Assembly (NCBI GenBank): GCA_013399855.1
Contig: VXAY01002371.1
Location: 1,884,931 to 1,948,930 of the forward strand
Direction: 5' to 3'
DNA from: Oxyruncus cristatus
Taxonomy: Eukaryota > Chordata > Aves > Passeriformes > Cotingidae
DNA: 64,000 bases
Under the pieces are notes generated by a model that saw only the letters and a program-made list of their open reading frames with translations, ran no database searches and was not told the DNA's origin. The stretch's first letter is position 1; every line of letters starts with the position of its first letter. The translations under genes and the position numbers were made by a program. Positions 38,805 through 50,530 of the stretch are shown here, piece after piece.

Positions 38805-38960
38805 AATGTACTATTTAGGTGTACCCTTAAATGAATTCCGTAGAGTAGCCTGGAGAGGAAATTGATACTATTGGAGCGGAAATTGATAATGTCGTTTCCT
38901 ATTTATTGTTCCAGGTTTTTCCCCTTGTAAAATCTCTCAAAAATTTGGCTGTCTCGCTTT

Positions 38961-39022
38961 GAATATTTATATATATATATATATCCTAAACCCAGTTCTG
39001 ATTTTAATGTAGAACTATGATA
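38961..39022 (+). repeat. Duplicated 3'UTR segment, copy 2, with an expanded TA run
   Basis: Copy 2 of the 38746 segment. The TA part has expanded to a microsatellite (about 38967-38984), and the rest differs from copy 1 by few substitutions. Confidence 0.85.
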
Positions 39023-40185
39023 TTTCTAAAGACAAAAGGAGAGGCCTGACCTGTGTCAGATCCACTGATCACTTCTGCTTGCTGTCCTCCCTGATTTCTG
39101 AGGATCCCCCCTTACCATTTTGCTATCACCTTGTTCTTATACCACAACCTTTGCGTCGCACCCCTCTCATTGCAGAGTCTGCTTATTTCTGGTCATTGCC
39201 CCATCTAACCCCAAGTCTTTCCTACACCTACACTAGCGTCTTTCCTGCATGTGAACTTCCTTCTCTCCCAACCCCTGCCCAAACTGCTTTCCCACCCAGC
39301 ATTTTCTGAGATCCTCCCCACTCTTATGAATTCTCTGTCTTTTCTGAGGCAGGAGTAGGAAGGAGGGTAAGGGCTTGGTGATGCGTTCTGCCTTGAATTG
39401 CAAAAAGCTGATGAAATCTTTGGGGTGCCGAGGTCTTAAAAAACTTCACATAAGGTGGATTGGACTGACAACAGCTGTAGACCAGAATGAACAGGGTGAT
39501 AGCAGGATGGTTAGAAGCCCCAAGCCTGAGAGTCCTGGGTTGTCTCAGTTGATCCTCTCCTTCGTTTACATTAAAATCAACAATGGGTACAAGTCAGTAC
39601 TTTCAGCCCTGATCTCTTAAAGTGAAGGTTACAGGTCGCACGTTGTGAAACCAATGCCCACCAAGTTGAACAATGCTCACTATAATACCTGTATAGTAAT
39701 TTATTTTAAAATCAACTTTTAGTGTACAAATGCTCTTGTTACAGCAGGTGCTTTCCTCTCCTCAAGGCTGCACGTCCAGCAAGCAATGCGACTGATTGCA
39801 CTGGTGTGATTTTTTTTCCTTACCTCAGAGCAAATTATATAAATATTTAAAGCCAAACAATGTGGTTTCAAACAATCCAGTCTATCTCTGGCCATCATTA
39901 GCGGCAGCTTCCCCCCTTAGCTTTGGGCAATTCCAAAAACCTCGGTTGATTTCCACACGTTTAAGTTGGCTTGCAAGGTAATGATGCTCTTAATAACACC
40001 TCACAAGTGCAAACTTGGCTGAATTTGTACAAATTGTATACCTATGTACCTTAAGCCATATTGCAATAACTGCAGCAGGTAAAACAAAATAACAGTAGCA
40101 TGACCTGTGTAATCCCAATTCTTACATTTGTAGCTCCAAAGCTGTTAATAATATGTAAAGTTAACTCTTGTCTGAACCTCATTTA

Positions 40186-40191
40186 AATAAA
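40186..40191 (+). terminator. AKAP12: Proximal polyadenylation signal of AKAP12 (AATAAA)
   Basis: AATAAA in the context atttAAATAAAgctagcttt, followed within about 30 bases by a GT-rich stretch (tgtctgttggtag). Confidence 0.75.
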
Positions 40192-40551
40192 GCTAGCTTT
40201 ACCACAATGTAAATTGTCTGTTGGTAGTAATTGGGCAGGCAAGGGCTTTAACTTGCCTGTGTTCTCCACTAATCCAGGGCCTTCAGTAAGCAATGCAACA
40301 AACCTAACAAACACAAAAGCTTCTTTTAACTGACAGCTTAAAGAACTACTGCGCCCAAAACCACGCTAACGGTGCAAGGAGCATGCCTCCACGAAAAGAT
40401 GCTTTGTTCCAGCGTATTGCTTTGGCCTCTGAAATTCTCCTTTGAGAATGTGACTTCTGGCTTGTGCTTAAAAGCTCGAAGCTTTCTCTAATCCAATGTA
40501 TTGGGTTTCCAAATTTGAATTTGTGTTTTTAAGGTAGATTTTCATTGATTA

Positions 40552-40557
40552 AATAAA
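40552..40557 (+). terminator. AKAP12: Distal polyadenylation signal of AKAP12 (AATAAA)
   Basis: AATAAA followed about 30 bases later by a strong GU-rich element (ctgtgtatgtggtgtgtttt). It would add about 365 bases relative to the proximal site. Confidence 0.65.
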
Positions 40558-42266
40558 ATGCAACTACAGATTTGTTCTAACCTGTGTATGTGGTGTGTTT
40601 TCTTTAGCTTGCTTAGTGTAAGTTATTTTCTGATGGTTTCTTCATCTTCAAGAAAGTTAGATTTATTTCTGAGAATTAATTTGTTGTTGACTGACATTCA
40701 GCCTTTGATTGGAATTAAAGGAACTTATTACAGAATTAAATTACAATTTGGCTCTAAATTTCTATAAAATGTGCATGCTTCAGAAGAAGTAATAAGGTAC
40801 TTAAGAAGACTGAAGAATAAAAAAACCTTTCCGTTAAATTCAAGGTAGGTGACGGTATTCAGTGAGCCAGATTATTAAATCATATGCCTTGCTGGTGTGA
40901 CTAAAGTATAAAAAAAAATCCAGCAAAGTAACAATGTAAATGTCCTCAGAAAGTTGTTCACAGATTAGTAGAGTAAGCATCTTGAGCCCATAAGTGGTAT
41001 CTTCTAAGCTCCCCCTCTTCTGCTTAGCCAGGGTATACTCCTCATGGCACCAAAAATCTGGACATGCGGGTTATTCGTGTTCTACAGACCTTGGACTTTA
41101 GACATGAAGTTTTTCCAGTTCTGGATGTTCTGTGGCTGAGGATGATTAGCAACATTTGTATCTCAGAAGACTTGCGTAGATTCACACCTGAACTAATTTT
41201 GTAATAATTTGTTCCTTCCTATCTCAGCTAAGATGCTAAATCCAGTGTCTGCATATACTTAGCTGCATTGGTCACAGCAAACATAGGGATGTTGGGACAT
41301 GGCTGGATGTCTGTCCCTCTTGCTTTTGCATTGTGTCAGGGAGCTCACACTGTAAGTGACTGATACCACTGTCCAACTCTGGCATCTGGAGGTACAAATC
41401 AAACCAGCATTTCCCACCAGGCATTGTGGTCAAGGTGTACATAGCCTCTGCTGGTCCTTCTGCAAGCTTTATGCATTTGTATTGTGCTGTTACGGGTTAG
41501 TATGAAGTCCCTAAACAGACATCTATCTAGGAGTTGGAGTCCAAGCCTTTTGCTTCTCAGGGAGGTTTGTGTGCTGTTTTCTCCTTTGCAGGGCTGTTTT
41601 ATTGGCAATATCTCAAGTATCCTGCCTGTTAGCTCAAGCTATGGAAGCGGATCCCATGCAATTTAGAGCATATGGGAGGCAGCTGTGCTTGCTGAGAAAC
41701 CTGCGCAGCTTGGACACAAGCAAGTGCCTGGGGATGGGCAGGCGGCTTGCCAGACGCTGAGAGGATTCCTGAGATGATCATGTCTGGATGCTGAGCGCTG
41801 GATGTTTGTCATTCACGCTGCCACATGGGAGGGGAGCAGGCCTGAGGAGGCTGAGGCCCTGCAAGGAAGCATGTGGTTTGGAATGAGGAGCAATGTGGAG
41901 CAGGAGGCCAGTAGAACTGGTGGCACGGTGTTTGGAGTCCTAATTTTGAGTGGGTGAATGAGATGTCAAAAAGGAGGATGACTCTTATCTCTGAACATTT
42001 TAGGATGCTAACGAGATGGAAGCTTAGCAACCACAATGCTAATACCTGACTTGGAGCTGATGTCATCTCTAGTTGGACACTAAATTTAGTCTTTACAAAA
42101 GTAAGAATGAAAGATGGGCATCTAGTAAAGGCCCTTGTCAATTCTGCTCCAATGTCCTCTTGAGAAAATAGTATCAACTCCTTAAAACAGGAATAAGTTT
42201 CAAGAAGCATATCCTCTTCCTCCTTGAAAATGTCATCCGTTTCCAGAGCTTGAAAAGGTCACATAT

Positions 42267-42340
42267 AATCATAGAATCATTTGGGCTGAAAGGGACCTTA
42301 AAAGATCATCTGGTTCCAACCCCCCTGCAATGGGCAAGGC
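42267..42340 (-). mobile_element. CR1 LINE 3'-end fragment (reverse orientation)
   Basis: Reading aatcatagaatcatttggg, then 'ctgaaagggacctt', 'aaagatcatctggttccaac' and 'ccccctgcaatgggca', this is the reverse complement of the conserved CR1 3' tail, terminal repeat included. It is the clearest CR1 piece in the window. Confidence 0.85.
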
Positions 42341-42913
42341 AAGGGCTGATGATATGATGAAATGAGGGAAGCAGAATTCTGCTATGCAATGGGAACTGTG
42401 CCCTGGGGACAGTTTCTTTGGCAGCTTGACCTTGTCCTTGTAATCTGCTCTACAGATACATCTCTGTCCCTCCTACAAAGGCACTAGACTAGGAAGGATA
42501 ACCAACACAATGCTTTTTCGTCTATGCAGTTAGACAAGAGGGAATTGAAAAAGTTGCAGGGCATTTAGAAGCCAGCTGCTGTTCTGGAAGGCAGACATCC
42601 CAGGAAGCCTTAAGGAAGCAGCCCAGTAGAAATCCCAGCCTCTCCCCAGTGCAACTGGCCCTTTGTGGGGGTCTTCTGTGTCTCCTCAGCCTTGCAGTAC
42701 TATGGCCTCCTCTCCCCTGCATGAGCTCTCTGTCTGCTTTGTAAGCAGATTCCTTGTACTTCCAAATTAGTTTCTGGGAGATGTTCAGCAGACAGTCCCA
42801 GAGTCAGCGTGACAGTCAGCGGTGCCTCTCATTTCCCACAAAAAGACCCGTATGAAGTGGAAAACCTGATACGCAAGTGCTTGTACTAACACGTCTCTCT
42901 TTCACCATTCCAG

Positions 42914-43066
42914 GGGTTGCCAGGAGGCCAACAAACCAAAAGAAAGAGAAAGGTGATGCTCAGCCAGTATTTGAGGGGAGTGCATGCCCAGAGCCTCAGA
43001 ATGCCCTGACCCAAGGCAACACAAGGTCCCGTGCTTCCACCACTCCCTACAGCAGCGGGAGCGACT
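42914..43066 (+). other. Unassigned exon-like segment (153 bp, open)
   Basis: A perfect branch-site consensus TACTAAC (42884-42890), a pyrimidine tract and an AG ending at 42913 precede it. A consensus donor (cgact|gtaagtg) follows base 43066. The length is exactly 51 codons, and one frame stays open throughout (..VARRPTNQKKEKGDAQ..). I do not recognise the product, and no partner exon is evident. It could be an alternative terminal-side exon of AKAP12, an exon of a non-coding transcript, or chance. Confidence 0.35.
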
Positions 43067-45639
43067 GTAAGTGTTGCACACTTGTGCATCTGGCCCTGGC
43101 CACCAGCACTAGGATCACCTCTTGTGTGTGCCAAGACCCTCTGACAAGACACCAAGGGAGGAGGACAAACCTGGGCGGGGGGGAGGCTGACTGTGGGATT
43201 TGAAATCCACCTGCTTTTGTAGTTGAAAAGATGGCCAAAAAAGAGGAGAGTTTTCAAGGCTGGCTCACTGATGTGGAGGAGCCTGGAGGGTTACTTAGAG
43301 CTCGGAGGGAGGCTGTGCTTGGGGAAGATGGGGCAAGGGGGAAACATCAGCCAAACTCTTTGAGAGAGTGCCTGGCAGGGTAGTCATCCCACAGTCCCTG
43401 TCAGCCATGTGGGTATTTATTCAGAGGAAGCTCTTCTTAACCCAAATCCATTCGGGTGTTTTCATCTCCCAGCTGGTATTTTCACTGTCATTTCATGACC
43501 ACAATTAAGATTGCGAAGACAAATATAACCTGTCTATTATTCTCCAACTGACACAAACTCTTCCAAAATAGAATATTTGCTGAATAATCTTGAAAATAGC
43601 ATTATTCTCTTTGGCATTAGTCTCTCTGCTGGGGAAATGCTTTTATTGGATTTTTGCATAATCTGTTTTGATCCTACAACTGGATTCTGGTTCATACATC
43701 CTCTCTCCTCGTTAATGCCTCACAGATGGAGGGGAGGAACCTGCATCAGTATGAATGATGTGGCAAAGGCTGGGCATATTGCTTACATTTCCTCATGCAA
43801 TAGCATATTTAATTAAAAAAACACCCAAACAACCAAAACCCTAAGCCATTATTGACATCAATTGGCAGAAGCAGGCTTATATTCAGTATGGCAGTTTATT
43901 GACTATTGAAATTACTATTTTGTTTTCTTTCACTCATTACCAATAGTTGCTCATGGAAAGAACAGATAAAACACTTCTTTCTGTAATCATTCTTCCTGGA
44001 TATGTCTCAAGGCTCTGGATATTCCTGTTATTAGTTATTATTATTCGTTTTTCCAAGAGACATCATATTTTGTTTTCGCTTTCCTATTAAGAGCTTGGGT
44101 CTCTTGGGTAGCATCAAAGCTTACAACTAAACTATAGAAATGATTTTGCTTAAAACTTCCCAAACTCCTATTTTGAGTTTTGACTGATGCACAGGAGCAC
44201 AGTGGGGATGTGGTATGGCAAAGCGACCTGCTATATTTCTATACTACAGAAACAAGGAATCTTGGGACATCAATGAAAAAATAATGTAAACACCTCTTGA
44301 ATTTTGAGTTGTAAACTGCATAAGGTATTGATTAATTGTCCCCATTGAGAGACAAGGTAAAATTAGCAGGAAAATGGCAGTGTGTCATACTGACAACAAG
44401 CAGGGAAACAGAAGCGCATCGTTGGAGGACTGTAGGAGCAGAGACTAACATGCATCAAGTGATGTAAGATTCCCGCTACTGAAAACCAAATGTTTATTAT
44501 GACAAACTTGGCATTGGGAAAAAATCAGAGAGGCTTCACAATCCAGAAAAAGATTTAAATGAGTTGAACACAATGACTGCTTTTACTGAACATTAATTTG
44601 TGACTTGTTTGCAGCAATGCAGATAATATGTTCACTGTGGCTTCTCAAGGATGAAGTCCTCTTATGTTCATAAGAATATGCTTGTCCATTCATATGAACG
44701 ACTGAAATAAGAGTATCTTCACTTTAAAGATAAGCTCATAGCTTTAAAGTAGCAGCAATGGACCCAAAATACTGTGAAGCTAATGCTTTCCCATTCTGCT
44801 GGAGGAAGGGGGGGGTAAAAGTTTTTTTTTTTTAATTTGCTAAAAATAAGAAACATGAAAGTGTATGGTTAACTAATTATGATCTTTAAAGTGTAAAGTT
44901 CAGTGTAGCTCAGTTTTCCCCCTCATTACCTATTTTCTTAGGTAATAGAGACACCAAAACCATCTGCCTGGCTCCTACTCTAGATGCAGCATACAGACCA
45001 AAGTTAGAAGGTTATGTTTGAATTTTAAATGGGCTAGACTGAAATATTAATGATTCCTCAGCTTGGAAGAACCTAAAATAGATTGTCAAGTGAGCAGTGC
45101 TGAGGTTAGCCTGTTTTAATGTTCTGGAAAAAAATCTACAACTCTCTAATTCTGTTGTGATCTCAAAATGGAACCAAACCATGAGAACTGAGTGTCCCTA
45201 AAATGAGAAGAAACTCTGTTTTTTAAGCAGAGAAAACTAAACAGAGTGAGTAGTGCTGCTGATACTTGGAGAATTAACATTTCTCACCCCTTCCTAAGTT
45301 GGCGCTCTAGGCTGGAGGAACAGCTGGACATTTCTGTATTTTGTGTGTGTGTGCGTATTCAGACCCTCCCTCTGGAAGGACATGCTCAGGCTCTGTTTCC
45401 TCTCTGGATCTGGGGACAGGGAACTTCAGCAGCTGCACTGAAGCCCAAGTAATTGTTTCCCCTTGGCCTTGTACTTTCCTGGCGCAGCAGGGAAGTGCTG
45501 GTGTTTCTGTCCCAGTGAAGTTTCTCTGCCACCTGCTTCTCGGTTCACAGGTCTCTCCTGGTATCCCTGCTGCTGACGGAGTGTGGGGGACACAAAACAC
45601 CTTCTCAAGCTTATTTCCCCTTGTATACCTGACCCTGCC

Positions 45640-46660
45640 GCCTCAAGACTTGGTGCCTTCGAATGCTTTGCAGCCCACCGTGCAAAGGGCTCTGCTCTCT
45701 GGGGCAAGCCTCCTGCCAGACAGGGCTGCCAGACTCCTTTCTGCCCCTTCCTGTGGCTTCCCAGGGCAGCCCCTGGGTGTGGGGATGCTCTTTGGGATGT
45801 GCAGTGGCTGCCTCTGCGGAGGGCAGAGGGGACAACGAGGTGGGAGGCCCGTGAGGTTGCACTGGTGTGACTGCACCATCTAGTGCTGTCCCTGCACACC
45901 CGCCGCTGGACACACGGCCTAAGGGAGGCTCAGCTGGGCTGTCTCACAAAAAGAAACCGAAAGAAAAAACGACCTGGGTTGTACCTCAAATGTGAGTAGA
46001 ACCATACATCCTTCATAAAACCCCCAAAGCTGTATAAATTGATGCGTCAAAGGCGGTAACTTCTAGGCATTGTCTTTCCAGTTAGCTTAGCTTCCATCCA
46101 GCTCAGGCAGCCATTAAAGAGGAAAAAGCAGGACACAGCACCAGCTTCCATCAGTGATGTAGGTGCACAAAACACACACATGAAATAGTGATCTGCTTCA
46201 GTGGGCTCTAAAGGGAAACTGGTTCAGTTCCAGATCGCTGCTGTATTCAGGGCCAGCCTGAATAAAGTCAGAAAATGATAAGGCAAGAGCGAAAATAGAG
46301 CCCAGACTCACAGCAGCTGCTTGCTCGGCTCCTGCTGAGTGCTGCCCTAAGGCCTGGCCTGTGCTGGGAGAAGCAACTGTGGCAGCAGGAAGAGTGGCAC
46401 CTGTGTTGGCTGGCAGGGAGGCCAGAAAGATCAGTTCTGCTGTGCCTGCAGCCTTGCAATAGTAACTGGTTTTTAGCTTCTGATAAGTCTGAAAGTCCTC
46501 AGGCCTCCAAGCTGGTAGGCAGGAATATACCACTTTACCCTTAAAAGCCTTTGGCAGCAGGTCCAGCAGAAGCTGGACTGCTGAGGCTCTCCTGCTTCCT
46601 GGGGTGATAGAGGGGACACCTGCAGTGTGATGTAAAGGAAGCTGAGTGGAGCACTGGAAT
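45640..46660 (+). repeat. Direct repeat copy A
   Basis: It pairs in the same orientation with 51873-52660. The first 254 bases, from ggtgccttcgaatgc (45652) to cacacccgccgctg (45905), are identical in both copies by eye. The rest (46105-46645 here) is clearly homologous but has substitutions and indels, for example the shared stretches agatcgctgctgtattcagg and ccttaaggcctggcc-like segments. Copy A has about 200 extra bases after the core. Open frames in all phases across the core are a composition effect; I see no known protein. It could be one LTR of a decayed retrovirus or half of a segmental duplication. Confidence 0.8.
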
Positions 46661-47194
46661 CATTAGCTTTAGCCAAGGTTAAGTGGTAATGCCTTCCAAG
46701 GGATTCTGCAGAGCATGTTTGCAGATATACAAGTATATACCACAAATGGTAAAAACCAGAGGAGAACCTCAAATAAAATAGAGGTAATGGAAAATAGTCT
46801 GACTGTCTCTGTGAAAAGGAGAAAACAAAATGGGGAAATAGGAGCGCCACTGAGCATAAGTGGTTTTGGAAAATGTACTGAAATAAAGAGCAAACTCTGA
46901 ATCAGTTATAAGTACAGACAACACCTTTTTTATAGCAATTAGCTGAGTTTCCCTCATCCACTCTTCTTGTTAGTACTCTGGGATCTATACCTAGGGAAAG
47001 TGGCAAGACAGTACAACTTAAAAAAAGTAATGACTAAAGCAGAGGATTTTAGGGGTGTGCTCTTATGGATACCCACATGGCAAGTGGCAACTAACAGCAG
47101 AATATGGAGGCCTGACAGCTGCTGCCAAACCACTCATTGCCTCTGTTCCCAGTAGAGCTGATATAGTCAGTCCTCTTAATGATGGAGGGCATCT

Positions 47195-47464
47195 ACTGAC
47201 ATGAAAGAAATGTTTTTGATGACCCCAGCATCAGGGGCAGATCAGGGGAGGTTTGCTTTCATCTGGCAGGGACTTCACAATACATTTGCTCCTCTATCCC
47301 AAATCTTAAACCATAGCCCTAGCATACATGTAGCTCATGCTACGTTGGCTAAAGAGCTGGAAATGTTAAAATTTCCACAAGAGGTCACTGTGAGGCAGCG
47401 CATTGGGGATGCCTTAAGACGTGGCCACTTCCCAAAACCTGTAAAGACTATAAACACTTGCTAA
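47195..47464 (+). mobile_element. Decayed endogenous retrovirus pol fragment (reverse transcriptase region)
   Basis: A short + strand frame of 87 codons resembles the reverse transcriptase palm region of class III (ERV-L-like) retroelements. It has the Phe-Ala-Phe-x-Trp-Gln-Gly stretch, a degenerate Leu-x-Gln piece followed by an Asn-Ser-Pro motif, and the position where the catalytic Tyr-x-Asp-Asp would lie. That site is destroyed: only Ile-Gly-Asp remains. No protease, RNase H, integrase or envelope frame is intact nearby, so it is an inactive remnant. It lies between direct repeat copies A and B, in the orientation expected if those were LTRs. Confidence 0.65.
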
Positions 47465-48079
47465 AACACCCTCACAATCAACTGGGGTAGAGACACCAGG
47501 AGAAGAGGAACAAGGGCACAGTCCCAAATTCATCTTTTGGAGAGTCAGATGGGCAGGTGGGAGAAAAACATATGCTACAAGAAATCCAATGGTTACTCCT
47601 GTTCCAGAATAAGAAATGAGTTGTGTTCTGTGCTTGGAACTTTAGGATCTTTGAGGGCACGTATTCCAGGATTTAGTGTAATAGCCTGACTACTCCATAC
47701 TAGAGAAAAATGCAGTCTAGGAATGGACCCCACAACATGAGAAGGCCCCTAGAGCTGTTAAAGAAAACCATAAATGTGTGTCAGCCACTGGTACTCATCT
47801 ACCGTCTGTGACCACTCTCACTACGGGTCCAGGTGAGAGAGAAGGGATATTGCTGGGGACCAGAGCAATAGTGACTGCCTGGATCCATGCAACATCGCAT
47901 TACTTTGGGTTCCAAATCACAGCAGAAGATTACAGAGACCTAAGAATACAGTCAGACAGAACGATAAGACCATTATTAAATAATTATGAAAAGAAAAACT
48001 ATTTTAAATAGGCAACCAGAGATTATGACTTTACAGGAAGATTGTGAAACTGGGCAGTGGGGTCACAGAGAGGGCAAAT

Positions 48080-48565
48080 ACACTTCCCCTCTAATAAAGC
48101 TTTTTGAAAGTTGAAGAGAGCATGAGTGTTTATTTCCATGGTAAGCGTGGAGTGCTTCACTCAAGCTCACAAAGCTTTTTGCATTTCAGTGAAATCTGCA
48201 TCAGAAAAGATGATAGGTATAATCTCTCCCTAGACCGTTTTCTGCACTGAGACCTTCGTTATCTCCATCTCTAAGAACTGGTTGGGAAAATAAGATGATC
48301 TTGAGAGAGTACAGTTGTCATTAATAAAACTTCCTTAATTCTCTTCTTTCTGACAGATACACTGAGCATTCATGTACCATTTGGAGAGATGCCAGTCTTA
48401 GAGAAGAACTGGCAAGGCTGTTGCAGAGCCAGAAGCTTTATCCACGAGGCTTAATTTAGTGATGCTGACAGTTGCTCTTTGAATAACCTTTTTGTCATGG
48501 TTATTAATAAGCAATGCCTTTAATGCTCAGTATAGCTACTCCTGTGCTCCATGCAAAGGTCTGAA
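48080..48565 (+). repeat. Diverged duplicate of the AKAP12 terminal intron and last exon start
   Basis: The segment aligns with 37695-38190 across the 3' part of the intron, the acceptor and the first about 200 bases of the last exon. Shared pieces include gctttttgcat, cagtgaaatctg, gatgataggtat-like sequence and catttggagagatgccagtc. The copy keeps a usable acceptor (ttctttctgacag|atacactgagc, exon side from about 48358). Because intron sequence is included, it arose at DNA level and not from spliced RNA. No polyadenylation signal is obvious close behind it. Confidence 0.85.
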
Positions 48566-48945
48566 CAACCAACCCAAGATCATGGCAGGTATCTCAACAC
48601 AACCCCCTCACAGAGGGCAGTGGGGACTTCCCTTCCTCCTTCTCCCTTTTCGTATCAGGAGACAGGGACAGAAAGAGGAACATCTCCTGAGCATGCTCTC
48701 AGGTGAAAGAGAAAACTGAAGCTGAGATTATGGAAGAAAAGACAGAGAGAGAAGGGGAGAAAGATCATATTCTCTTTAGTACTGCAGTGCTTGAAATACT
48801 TGTTTGGTGCCATTCCAGCTGAACAGGCAGTGGCCTGTGCCTGCACTCTCCACCAGTTGTTACACATACTTTTTGCAGGCTCCCTCTTCCTTCAGCAGCT
48901 CTTTTGCAGCTCCACTGTGGTGAGAGGCTCCCACTCTGTTTCTCT

Positions 48946-48972
48946 CCTAATCCTAACCCTAATCCTAATCCT
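48946..48972 (+). repeat. Telomere-like hexamer run (CCTAAY)n
   Basis: Four and a half units (cctaat, cctaac, cctaat, cctaat, cct) form the C-rich strand of TTAGGG-like repeats. The run ends exactly where an LTR begins at 48973. Confidence 0.7.
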
Positions 48973-49195
48973 TGTCCTGGTTTTGGCTGGGATAGAGTTA
49001 ATTTTCTTCCTAGTAGCTGGTACAGTGCTGGTTGTTTGGATTCAGTGTGAGAATAATGGTGATAACACAGATGTTTTAATTGTTGCTGAGTAGTGCTTAC
49101 CCTAAGTCAAAGTTTAGGTTTCCCTTGCTCTGCCAGTGAGGAGGTGTATGAGAAGCTAGGAAGGAGCATAGCCAGGACAGCTGACCTGCATTGGT
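48973..49195 (+). mobile_element. 5' part of an avian ERV LTR
   Basis: Starting TGTCCTGGTTTTGGCTGGGA and continuing with atagagttaattttcttcct and the agtagctggtacagtgctgg stretch, this is the start of a second LTR type that I recognise as abundant in birds. Similarity fades after about 220 bases, so the copy is truncated at its 3' side. It is unrelated to the LTR at 20.6 kb. Confidence 0.75.
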
Positions 49196-50468
49196 CTGAG
49201 AGCACTGGGGTTGTGGCCTTCTTGACAGGTCCAGTGTGGCTACTGCAGTGTGTGGCTTTCTCACCAAAGGCCCTGTCAGCTGGAGAGGCAGTGTGAATCC
49301 TGGACCTAACCATTGCTTCAGCAGGTGCTTGACTTCCCTTCTCTTGTGTCTCTGTGATTCTGGGCAATTCACCCGTGTAATCTTAATACATTTCTTGCTG
49401 CAGGATGATACCAAGAAATGCACCTTCTTGGTGCCATCAGACACTGAAGAAGCATTTTGCCACGCAGCTGGTAGGTTTTAAACACAAACTGAGGAACTGC
49501 CCTTGTCTGTAGTGTTCTGCAAGCTGGCACTTCCACAAAACCGCCTACTTCATTTCAGTCAGAGCATTTCAGTTCTATCCAGGAGACCCCTTAAACCCTG
49601 GAGTGTTAGTACTTTGCAAACAACCTCTCACCCTTATGGCAGAGACATCAGTGTTAAGTACCACTGGCATGGTTTCTCTGTATTCCGGTTTTCAGAGCCG
49701 TGTTTAATCGCATTCCTTGACAGCAATAGGAAATAGATGTGCTCATTTCTCACGTAAGAGTCATCACGGAGGTGTGGCACTGCAAGGGAGTGCTGCTACT
49801 GTGACAGAGCAAATAAATCCTCTTGGCAGCAGCAGCTGCACTTTTTTCCTCTCACCGTGCAAAACCTCAGCTCCTGTAAGCTCTCTGGAGGAGACCACCA
49901 GCATGGCCAGACGTAGAGTAAACCATCACCTCACACTCCCTTGCAGTAGTATCAGAAGCAGGAAAATGTTTTCTACCATGTTGCAACACTAGCTGACTTT
50001 CTCATGGGTCTACCAAGGACTTGTGCTGAGACACGAATACAGGTCTTGGGAACTTCTAATTTCTGTAGGGCAACTTTTCTGGGGCAGAAAACAGCTCCTT
50101 TAGGAGAAAGAGGATCTGAAGGGGAGAAAAAGCATCAATACGGCCATAATTTCCAAATTCCTAGCATGCTCTTCTCTTTAAGACAGATATAAATCCCATG
50201 CTGAGAGATTTCTGCCCTTCGAGCTAATGAGAACTGAAGATGGTGATGCCATTCTCTGGGGCAAGTACATTGCATCTGGTAGCACTTTCTTTTGCCCTGC
50301 TGGCAGGAGCAAGAGGAAAGCACCAGGCCTAAGAGGAGAATTATCATCAGTGCTGCTACCCCTAGGCTGGCAGAGCAGAAGCCATGTGTTCTCAACTCTA
50401 TTGGTGACAGACACTGAAAGGCAGAAGTTCTTGCTTCCACCTTTGCTGTAAGATGGGGGCACGGACTG

Positions 50469-50530
50469 CATAGAACCACAGAATCATTGAAGTAGAAACT
50501 GTTGTCATTGAAAGCTGCCCAAGTGACATA
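50469..50530 (-). mobile_element. Short CR1 fragment (reverse orientation)
   Basis: The bases catagaaccacagaatcatt, followed by 'gaagtagaaactgttgt', resemble the terminal repeat and start of an inverted CR1 tail. Very short and diverged. Confidence 0.45.

Larger units (their letters stand above)
37974..40580 (+). other. AKAP12: AKAP12 3'-terminal exon (3'UTR)
   Basis: This non-coding last exon begins atatgctgagcatcc after the acceptor at 37973. No protein frame continues into it because the stop is in exon 4. It holds two polyadenylation signals (40186 and 40552), a 20-bp tandem repeat near 38310, a duplicated segment of about 60 bp (38746 and 38961), and many AT-rich stretches. The exon end is taken about 20 bases after the distal signal; a shorter form would end near 40210. 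Confidence 0.75.
40581..45639. other. Intergenic region downstream of AKAP12
   Basis: No recognisable gene. It contains one CR1 fragment (42267-42340), one exon-like segment (42914-43066), a G-run followed by a T-run near 44809-44833, and a short TG repeat near 45340. Confidence 0.6.

Noticed and set aside
45341..45913. Overlapping frames on both strands, nearly repeated at 51824-52132, that could look like a duplicated gene.
   Set aside because: All six phases are open because the 254-bp core lacks AT-rich stops. There is no recognisable domain or splice context, so I treat it as repeat DNA.
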